Shown here piece after piece: positions 1 through 5,644 of a DNA stretch of 6,138 nucleotides. Source of the DNA: Acidimicrobiaceae bacterium (GTDB lineage Bacteria; Actinomycetota; Acidimicrobiia; Acidimicrobiales; Ilumatobacteraceae); assembly GCA_947490975.1 (NCBI GenBank), contig CANLHV010000076.1, positions 1 to 6,138 of the forward strand, given 5' to 3'. The position numbers were made by a program, and so were the translations under genes. Every line of letters begins with the position of its first letter. The stretch's first letter is position 1. A model generated the notes under the pieces. That model searched no databases. It saw nothing but the letters and a program-made list of their open reading frames with translations, and was not told the DNA's origin.

Positions 1-576
1 GCTATGTTGACCGAACCAAAATTGGATTTGCGAATCGTTCCATTTCGTGGCGAGTATTTTGAGCTTAAAAAATCTGCAGCACATTTAGTGCGTAATCTCA
101 TTTATCCGGTTCCCGATCCTGACTTTCCATTTTTGGGTGTTCACTTCACTCGGCGAGTCGATGGGTCAATTGAGTGTGGTCCAAATGCCGTGCTGGCGTT
201 TAAGCGCGAGGGATATCGAAAAACAGATTTTTCGTTTCGTGATCTCGGTCAAACTTTGGCGTGGCCAGGCTTCCAAAAAGTCGCTCGAAAATATTGGCGT
301 ACTGGATTGGGTGAATATCACAGGTCGTTCAGTAAGAAGGCGTTTGTAAAGGCCTTACAAAAACTTGTGCCAGATATCACCACTGCCGATCTTCAACCCG
401 TAGGGGCTGGTGTGCGTGCACAGGCGTGCAGTCGTGATGGCGGCTTATTGGATGACTTTGAAATTCGCGAATTTGGTCGCGTGATTCATGTTTGCAATGC
501 ACCCTCACCAGCGGCGACTGCCTCGTTATCAATTGGCCATTCAATTGCGTCAAGAGTCGCGGCACTGTCGGACTAG
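1..576 (+). CDS. lhgO: L-2-hydroxyglutarate oxidase, C-terminal part (5'-truncated by window edge)
   Basis: The family is an FAD-dependent enzyme that oxidises L-2-hydroxyglutarate to 2-oxoglutarate, passing electrons to the respiratory chain at the inner face of the membrane. The reading frame is open at base 1, so the ATG at 4 is internal: the usual protein is about 400 residues and only about 190 are present, without the N-terminal Rossmann FAD site. Counting from that ATG, family signatures are IVPFRGEYFEL at 11-21, the CGPNAVLAFKREGY block at 58-71, a glycine-rich GAGVRAQA segment at 134-141 that in this fold contacts FAD, and CNAPSPAATASLSIG at 164-178 near the end. The stop is TAG at 574-576. 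It lies 61 nt upstream of the isomerase gene on the same strand and may or may not share its transcript. It has no obvious biochemical tie to the sugar genes downstream. Other DAO-family oxidases are related, but the motif set is close to LhgO. Confidence 0.88.
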   Translation, partial: AMLTEPKLDLRIVPFRGEYFELKKSAAHLVRNLIYPVPDPDFPFLGVHFTRRVDGSIECGPNAVLAFKREGYRKTDFSFRDLGQTLAWPGFQKVARKYWRTGLGEYHRSFSKKAFVKALQKLVPDITTADLQPVGAGVRAQACSRDGGLLDDFEIREFGRVIHVCNAPSPAATASLSIGHSIASRVAALSD

Positions 577-637
577 CTCGCCGAGTAAATGCGCTTGCGA
601 CTAGAATTTTGGTTAGTTCATTTCGGATTGGGTAAAT
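577..637 (+). promoter_or_regulatory. 61-nt intergenic gap, possible weak promoter for the sugar operon
   Basis: This is the largest non-coding stretch in the window and the only place inside it where a separate promoter for the downstream six-gene run would fit well. A TAGAAT hexamer at 602-607 resembles a bacterial -10 box (5 of 6 matches to TATAAT), but no convincing -35 box lies 16-18 nt upstream of it. The inverted pair CTCG/CGAG at 577-585 has a one-base loop and no T-run, so it is not a terminator. Upstream of the ATG at 638 there is only a G-rich GGATTGGG stretch at 625-632 as a poor ribosome binding site. Read-through from the oxidase gene is equally possible. Confidence 0.15.
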
Positions 638-1207
638 ATGCAACAACACATCACTGACTATTCCGCTCGTCTGTCTCAGGCGTTAGCCCTTCCGGCGATT
701 AAACAAGTTCCCGAACTTGCTGCTGCGTTCAAAAAAGCTTGGGATACAAAAAAGACGATTTATCTTTGCGGTAACGGTGGAAGCGCCGGAAACGCAATTC
801 ACCTAGCTAATGACTTCTTGTACGGCGCGGGCATCAACCGCGGTATTGGTTTGCGCATTGAGTCGCTTTCGGCGAATGCAGCCGTCTTGACGTGCTTGGC
901 AAACGACATCGGCTACGAAGAGGTGTACGCCGAACAGCTTCGAGTTAAGGCGAATGCTGGTGACGTCTTGGTCGTCTTTTCAGGAAGTGGTAATTCTCCA
1001 AATGTTGTGCGCGCCCTTGAAATGGGCAACAAACTGGGCATGGAAACTTTTGCAATTCTTGGTTTTTCTGGCGGAAAGTGCAAGACAGTTGCCAAGACTC
1101 CTTTACATTTTGAGATTGACGACATGCAGATTGCTGAAGATTTGCAACTAATAATTGGTCACATGATTATGCAGTGGCTATGCAGCGACGTCAATAGCGA
1201 CAAATAA
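638..1207 (+). CDS. SIS-domain sugar-phosphate isomerase, GmhA / phosphoheptose isomerase-like
   Basis: At 189 residues it matches the length of GmhA-type isomerases (about 190), cytoplasmic enzymes that convert sedoheptulose 7-phosphate to D-glycero-D-manno-heptose 7-phosphate at the start of heptose activation. The phosphate-binding SIS motifs are present: GNGGSAGNAIH at 45-55, and FSGSGNSPNV at 114-123 with Ser115 and Ser117. SANAAVLTCLANDIGYEE at 78-95 is a typical family block. The C-terminal helix keeps His175, matching the catalytic His180 of E. coli GmhA. By hand alignment, two metal/catalytic positions differ: GmhA Glu65 is Asp59 and Gln172 is Glu167. This subgroup may therefore act on another ketose phosphate, such as a different heptulose or an octulose. 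The ATG at 638 gives a full-length N-terminus. The next gene starts 16 nt downstream and appears co-transcribed. The SIS fold is certain; the substrate is inferred. Confidence 0.88.
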   Translation: MQQHITDYSARLSQALALPAIKQVPELAAAFKKAWDTKKTIYLCGNGGSAGNAIHLANDFLYGAGINRGIGLRIESLSANAAVLTCLANDIGYEEVYAEQLRVKANAGDVLVVFSGSGNSPNVVRALEMGNKLGMETFAILGFSGGKCKTVAKTPLHFEIDDMQIAEDLQLIIGHMIMQWLCSDVNSDK

Positions 1208-1223
1208 TTAAGCGAGTGCCGTT

Positions 1224-2216
1224 TTGACAATTGCTGTAGTAACTGGCGGAGCAGGGTTTATCGGCAGTCATTTAGTTGACGCACTTATCGAAGAAAACAT
1301 CACGGTTCGAGTTGTTGACAATTACTCAACTGGCCGACCAGACAACTTGTCGCACGTCTCTGGCAAAGTTGAGTTGATCGAGGCTGATTTCTCAAAGCCC
1401 GGCATTTGGCAAAAGAGTTTTCAGGGCGCAGATTTTGTCTTTCATCTCGGAGCACTCGCCGACATTGTTCCGAGCATTCAGCACCCTGAACAATACTTTC
1501 AAGCAAATGTTGTAGGAACGTTCAATGTTCTTGAAACTGCAAAGCACGCGCAAGTGAAACGATTTGTTTATGCGGCGTCATCCTCGTGTTACGGCATTCC
1601 AGATATTTATCCAACTTCAGAGTCGGCAGAGATTCGGCCGCAATATCCTTACGCATTAACAAAACGACTTGGCGAAGAATTGGTGATGCATTGGGCGCAG
1701 GTTTATCAACTGCCGGCGATTGCCTTGCGGTTGTTCAATGTTTATGGACCAAGATCGCGCACGTCAGGCACCTACGGCGCTGTGTTTGGAGTTTTCTTGG
1801 CTCAGAAACTCGCCGAAAAACCGTTCACAGTCGTTGGCGATGGTACACAAACTCGTGACTTTACATTTGTGACTGACGTTGCGAATGCATTTTTGACCGC
1901 CGCTAAAAGCTCACAACGAGGCGAAATCTACAATGTCGGCAGTGGAAAGACGATTTCGGTCAATCGACTAGTTGAACTACTGGATGGTGAAGTTACCTAT
2001 ATTCCTAAACGCCCTGGTGAACCAGATTGCACCTTTGCTGACATTTCAAAGATTCGTCGCGAATTGAACTGGCAACCAAAAATAGCGATCGAGCAAGGCG
2101 TTGAAAGAGTGTTAGCAAAAATCGACTATTGGAAATCGGCTCCAGTTTGGACGCCAGCAAGCATTGCAACCGCCACTCAGGACTGGTTCAAGTATCTTGG
2201 TAGTGATGGCAAATAA
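1224..2216 (+). CDS. NAD-dependent epimerase/dehydratase, GalE-like extended SDR
   Basis: A 330-residue extended short-chain dehydrogenase/reductase of the nucleotide-sugar-modifying class. These cytoplasmic enzymes epimerise, dehydrate or decarboxylate NDP-sugars through a transient 4-keto intermediate. Visible landmarks are the Rossmann glycine motif TGGAGFIGSH at 7-16, Asp32 ending beta-2 (NAD preference), ASSSCYG at 118-124, the catalytic pair Tyr143 and Lys147 (YALTK), RLFNVYGPR at 169-177, a GDGTQTRDF block at 205-213 that lines the sugar-nucleotide pocket, and EIYNVGSG at 234-241. The start must be TTG at 1224: an in-frame TAA at 1209-1211 and the glycine motif only six codons in leave no better choice. 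It lies 16 nt after the isomerase and overlaps the next gene by 11 nt. The subfamily looks nearest UDP-hexose 4-epimerases of the GalE/WbpP type, but the exact substrate cannot be read from the sequence. It is not a convincing HldD. Confidence 0.9.
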   Translation: MTIAVVTGGAGFIGSHLVDALIEENITVRVVDNYSTGRPDNLSHVSGKVELIEADFSKPGIWQKSFQGADFVFHLGALADIVPSIQHPEQYFQANVVGTFNVLETAKHAQVKRFVYAASSSCYGIPDIYPTSESAEIRPQYPYALTKRLGEELVMHWAQVYQLPAIALRLFNVYGPRSRTSGTYGAVFGVFLAQKLAEKPFTVVGDGTQTRDFTFVTDVANAFLTAAKSSQRGEIYNVGSGKTISVNRLVELLDGEVTYIPKRPGEPDCTFADISKIRRELNWQPKIAIEQGVERVLAKIDYWKSAPVWTPASIATATQDWFKYLGSDGK

Positions 2217-3192
2217 AAAAATTTTCATTACCGGCGGTGCTGGTTACGTCGGTGCAATGCTTGTGCCACGACTTTTAGAACTCGGAAATTCGGTCACTGT
2301 TTTAGATTTGATGTGGTATGGCGAAGATGTAATTGATGCACATCCAAATCTTGTGATGGTCAAGGGAGACATCCGCGATCAAGAATTGTTGCGCAAGACG
2401 ATCCCCGGCCATGATTCGGTAATTCATTTGGCCTGCATTTCAAATGACCCGAGCTTTGAAATGGATCCCAAACTTGGCGAATCAATTAATCTCGACGCGT
2501 TTCAGCCACTGGTTGAGATCAGCCGAGCAAGCGGCGTAAAACGATTTATTTACGCTTCGTCATCGTCTGTTTATGGTGTCAAGAGTGAGCCGAATGTTTC
2601 TGAGGACATGTCGCTTGAACCGCTCACAGATTACTCACGGTTTAAAGCCGAGTGTGAGAAGATACTCGCTAATTATCAGTCGCCAGAGTTCACAACGGTG
2701 ACAATCCGTCCGGCAACGGTTTGTGGTTATTCACGACGTCAGCGTCTAGACGTAGTCGTTAATATCTTGTCAAATTTGGCGTTTCATAAGCGCAAGATAA
2801 CTGTATTCGGTGGCAAGCAACTGCGACCAAATATTCATATCGCCGACATGGTTGAAGCCTATGTTGTGTTATTGAATGCCCCAAAAGAATTAATCGCAGG
2901 CGAAATTTTCAATGCTGGATACGAAAATCAAAGCGTTGAAGAACTCGCAAATTCAGTGCGTGATGTGATGGGTGATGATGTTGAGTTAGTTACGTCGCCG
3001 ACTGATGACAATCGTTCGTACCATATTTCGTCACAGAAGATATCCAAAGTTCTTGGTTTCGTACCATCGCATACGATCAAAGACGCGATAGTCGATATGA
3101 AGCAAGCGCTCGAGAGTGGCTTGTTGCCAAATTCGCTAACCGATGACAAGTACTTCAACATCAAGCGCATGCAATCTGAAAAGTTGGCGTGA
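2206..3192 (+). CDS. NAD-dependent epimerase/dehydratase, second extended SDR of a different subfamily
   Basis: A 328-residue extended SDR, distinct from its upstream neighbour and probably acting on the same or a successive nucleotide-sugar. Features are FITGGAGYVGAM at 7-18, Asp34 after beta-2, HLACISNDPSFEMDP at 74-88, YASSSSVYG at 116-124 with the catalytic pair Tyr143 and Lys147 (YSRFK), IRPATVCGYS at 167-176, FGGKQLRPNIHIADM at 201-215, and a C-terminal block with PTDDNRSYHIS at 265-275 and SLTDDKYFNIK at 310-320. This block layout recurs in epimerase/dehydratase proteins of polysaccharide clusters (recalled, not searched). The start is taken as ATG at 2206, nine codons before the glycine motif; the adjacent in-frame GTG at 2203 is also possible. 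An ATG at 2164 would add 14 residues unlike the family and lies deep in the upstream gene. It overlaps the upstream gene by 11 nt and the next by 4 nt. The exact reaction is not recognised. Confidence 0.9.
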   Translation: MANKKIFITGGAGYVGAMLVPRLLELGNSVTVLDLMWYGEDVIDAHPNLVMVKGDIRDQELLRKTIPGHDSVIHLACISNDPSFEMDPKLGESINLDAFQPLVEISRASGVKRFIYASSSSVYGVKSEPNVSEDMSLEPLTDYSRFKAECEKILANYQSPEFTTVTIRPATVCGYSRRQRLDVVVNILSNLAFHKRKITVFGGKQLRPNIHIADMVEAYVVLLNAPKELIAGEIFNAGYENQSVEELANSVRDVMGDDVELVTSPTDDNRSYHISSQKISKVLGFVPSHTIKDAIVDMKQALESGLLPNSLTDDKYFNIKRMQSEKLA

Positions 3193-4808
3193 TATTGAGG
3201 ATTGGCCTCGATTTTGACAACACAATCGCGAACTATGACCAGGCGTTTCCTGATGTGGCGCGAATTCTTGGGTATCAAACAAAAGCAACAAACAAGCGAG
3301 ACCTAAAAGTTGAACTAATTGCGAGCGCCGAAGGCGAAACAGCTTGGCAGAGAGTGCAAGGCCTGACATACGGAAGGCACATTGATCAAGCGAGTTTGTA
3401 TCCAGGAGTACTTGAATTCATTGTTCGTGCGAGAGCTTGTAATTGTGAAGTATTTATAATCAGTCACAAGACTCAGTTTGGGCATTTTGATGACACAAGA
3501 ACTTCGTTACGTGATGCAGCAACAGCATGGATGGCGTCAAAAAGAGTTGTCGGTCAAGGAGCTGCACAGGTTACCGAAGAACATGTTTTTTATGCTTCGA
3601 CTCGTGATGAGAAAATTGCAAAGATACAAGATTTAAGTCTGGACATTTTCGTTGACGATTTGATTGAGGTATTGACTGACTCATTGTTTCCAGAAAAGAC
3701 CAGAAAAATACTGTTTGCGCCAATTTCAGAACAGTCACTTTTCTCAGATATAGCAATTACGACTTCACAGTCTTGGCGAGAAATTGGTGATGAGTTGTTT
3801 GGCCCGATTGACGCGAACGATATTCAAGTTGGTGTCCGACAGTTATGGCCATATCTCAAATGCTCATCAGTTGCTCAAGTCGAAGGTCGTGGCAATAGCA
3901 AGATTTTCAAACTTGAAACTGCTGTTGGGTCTGTCGCGCTGAAGGTATATCCCGACTCTCATGCCGACATAAGACCTCGTCGCCAAACAGAGTGGTCTGC
4001 GTTGAATTTCTTACACGCTAATAAGTTGCAGGCACCCGCGCCTGTGGCAACCGATTCAGAACTCAATTGGTCTTTGCTCGAGTGGGTGGCTGGTGTGTCG
4101 GGCAATCAACGCGGTGAATCACACGTATATATAGCCGCAGATTTCATACGCGGGCTAAATGAAACAACGAAAAATCTGAGTCGCTCATCGATGTTCGTCA
4201 ACGCGACGGAATCATGCCTGACACCTGAGTTTGTGGAACAACAAATTAGTGGTCGGTTGATGGCACTCAAAAGTGTTGAAGATAAAGATTTGCAGCACTT
4301 CTTGACTAATCACCTTGAGCCTAAATTGAGTGAAAAAGCTCAGCGAGCCAGAGAGTTATTGAAGAGTGCATACTCGACACAGATCGCCGAAGAGTTTTGG
4401 ACATTGAGTCCATCTGACTTTGGTCTGCACAACGCAATGATGACACCACAAGGTGATCTTGTTTTCTTCGACTTTGAGTATTTTGGTTGGGATGATCCGG
4501 TGAAATTAACTGCAGACTTTTGCCATCATCCAGGTATGTCGATTTCAACTAGCGCACAAAAAATGTGGATTGATCAAATGGATAAAATCTTTGGAGTTGA
4601 TCCAAGTTTCATGAGTCGGCTTAGTGCGTTATATCCGCTTTATGCCATTCGCTGGTCGTTAATTATCCTGAACGAATTCAGATCAGACAAGATTAAGAAC
4701 AGACTTCATGCTCAGAGTAGAATGCAAACTGATATTAAAAGCACACAAACGGCACAGCTTGAAAAGGCAAAGTTAATGATTGAGAATTTGGAGCGGTCGA
4801 TTTTTTGA
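3189..4808 (+). CDS. Fused HAD-family phosphatase and APH-type small-molecule kinase
   Basis: A 539-residue cytoplasmic two-domain protein. Residues 1 to about 205 form a HAD hydrolase: motif I is LDFDNT with nucleophile Asp8 and acid/base Asp10, motif II is Ser92 in IISHKT, motif III is probably Lys142 or Lys145, and motif IV is Asp156-Asp157 in IFVDDL. Residues from about 220 form a choline/aminoglycoside-kinase-like fold: a glycine-rich loop GRGNS at 233-237, the ATP lysine Lys252 in VALKVY, Glu268 on the following helix, hinge LLEWVAG at 297-303... then the catalytic loop SDFGLHN with Asp410 and Asn415, and metal-binding Asp428 in FFDFEY. All key residues of both domains are intact. A sugar kinase joined to a phosphatase suits conversion of a sugar phosphate to a sugar 1-phosphate, by analogy with heptose pathways; this is inference. 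GTG at 3189 overlaps the upstream stop as GTGA; TTG at 3195 is the alternative start. Arginine codons are unusually AGA/AGG-rich compared with the neighbours. Confidence 0.87.
   Translation: MILRIGLDFDNTIANYDQAFPDVARILGYQTKATNKRDLKVELIASAEGETAWQRVQGLTYGRHIDQASLYPGVLEFIVRARACNCEVFIISHKTQFGHFDDTRTSLRDAATAWMASKRVVGQGAAQVTEEHVFYASTRDEKIAKIQDLSLDIFVDDLIEVLTDSLFPEKTRKILFAPISEQSLFSDIAITTSQSWREIGDELFGPIDANDIQVGVRQLWPYLKCSSVAQVEGRGNSKIFKLETAVGSVALKVYPDSHADIRPRRQTEWSALNFLHANKLQAPAPVATDSELNWSLLEWVAGVSGNQRGESHVYIAADFIRGLNETTKNLSRSSMFVNATESCLTPEFVEQQISGRLMALKSVEDKDLQHFLTNHLEPKLSEKAQRARELLKSAYSTQIAEEFWTLSPSDFGLHNAMMTPQGDLVFFDFEYFGWDDPVKLTADFCHHPGMSISTSAQKMWIDQMDKIFGVDPSFMSRLSALYPLYAIRWSLIILNEFRSDKIKNRLHAQSRMQTDIKSTQTAQLEKAKLMIENLERSIF
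4790..4793 (+). promoter_or_regulatory. GGAG ribosome binding site for the transketolase N-subunit
   Basis: GGAG is one of the better Shine-Dalgarno-like matches in the window, lying inside the end of the upstream gene. It is 11 nt from the TTG at 4805 and 14 nt from the ATG at 4808. The spacing is somewhat long and mildly favours the TTG, although the ATG that forms a TGATG stop-start is a normal alternative. Confidence 0.35.
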
Positions 4809-5611
4809 TGGCATTTGACGATCGTTCAAAGTTATTGCGACGTTATGTAATTGACGCCATGCGTGGTGGCGGGCGAGGTCACCTGGGTTCGTCCATGTCG
4901 ATGGTTGAAATACTTCGCGTGCTTTACGATTCGGTTCTTAAGTTTGATCCAAAAAACCCGCAAGCGGCAGATCGCGACCGATTTATATTGAGCAAAGGGC
5001 ATGGCTGCCTTGCCTTATACGCGATTTTGGCGGACCGAGGTTTCTTTCCGGTGAGCGAACTCGAGAGTTTTTGTCGACCAACTTCGCGACTCGGTGGTCA
5101 CCCAGAACGTGGCAAAGTTCCTGGCGTTGAGGCGTCAACCGGGGCACTTGGCCATGGCGTGCCTATCGGTGTTGGCATTGCATTGGCGATGCGTTTGCAA
5201 AGAAAACAGAGCCGAGTTTTCGTGCTGACAGGCGATGGTGAAATTAATGAAGGCTCAAATTGGGAAGCATTAATGGCTGCCGCCAAGCACAAACTCACAA
5301 ATCTCACTGTGATGGTCGACTACAACAAGCTTCAGAGTTACGGACGCACAGTCGACGTTCTTGATCTTGAGCCTTTGGTCGACAAGTTTAAAAGTTTTGG
5401 TTTTGTTACACACGAGGTTGATGGACATGACGTGGCAGCACTTGAGCAGATCATGAAAAAGTTGCCATTTGCTAAAGACGCACCATCGGCAATTATCTGC
5501 CACACAATTAAAGGTAAAGGTTTTCCATTTGCTGAGGGCAACCCTGAATGGCACCACAAGTCAGGAATGACTGAAACTGACATTCAACAGATGTATGACT
5601 GCCTGATATGA
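4805..5611 (+). CDS. Transketolase, N-terminal (thiamine diphosphate-binding) subunit
   Basis: A 268-residue protein equal to the pyrophosphate-binding half of transketolase, which moves two-carbon ketol units between sugar phosphates using thiamine diphosphate and a divalent metal. The cofactor motif is GDGEINEGSNWEA at 143-155: Asp144, Glu149 and, 30 residues after Asp144, Asn174 match the metal/ThDP residues Asp157, Glu162 and Asn187 of yeast transketolase. Conserved active-site histidines are His26 (GHLGSS), His66 (SKGHG) and His99 (GGHPERG), with STGALGHG at 111-118 and a final His249-His250 after the KGKGF loop. It ends naturally at TGA, so it is a true split subunit and not a broken gene; the partner follows 33 nt on. 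TTG at 4805 overlaps the upstream stop by 4 nt; ATG at 4808 is the alternative start. Its place in the operon suggests a role dedicated to the sugar pathway rather than central metabolism. Confidence 0.92.
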   Translation: MMAFDDRSKLLRRYVIDAMRGGGRGHLGSSMSMVEILRVLYDSVLKFDPKNPQAADRDRFILSKGHGCLALYAILADRGFFPVSELESFCRPTSRLGGHPERGKVPGVEASTGALGHGVPIGVGIALAMRLQRKQSRVFVLTGDGEINEGSNWEALMAAAKHKLTNLTVMVDYNKLQSYGRTVDVLDLEPLVDKFKSFGFVTHEVDGHDVAALEQIMKKLPFAKDAPSAIICHTIKGKGFPFAEGNPEWHHKSGMTETDIQQMYDCLI

Positions 5612-5644
5612 GAGTTATAAAGACGTGCAATGCGGGGCTGAGCA

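Noticed and set aside
577..585. CTCG-C-CGAG as a terminator hairpin after the oxidase
   Set aside because: The stem is four base pairs with a one-base loop and is not followed by a T-run.
2164..2205. ATG at 2164 as the start of the second SDR
   Set aside because: It adds 14 residues with no family resemblance and would overlap the upstream gene by 53 nt; the ATG at 2206 puts the glycine motif at the normal distance.
1224..2216. First SDR as ADP-heptose 6-epimerase (HldD)
   Set aside because: Apart from the shared SDR fold motifs, the middle and C-terminal blocks look GalE-like, so the heptose context alone does not justify the name.
2928..3278. Antisense open frame of 116 codons
   Set aside because: It lies opposite the end of the second SDR and the start of the fusion gene, both strongly supported, and its translation shows no recognisable family. 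The same holds for the other short minus-strand frames, such as 377-649 and 5615-5980.
3849..4808. Kinase domain as an aminoglycoside resistance determinant
   Set aside because: The APH fold is shared by many small-molecule kinases. Fusion to a phosphatase within a sugar operon, and SDFGLHN in place of the usual HGD-type loop, argue against antibiotic resistance.
5630..5641. ATG at 5630 as the start of the transketolase C-subunit
   Set aside because: It is in frame but meets TGA after three codons (5639-5641), so the ATG at 5645 must be the start.
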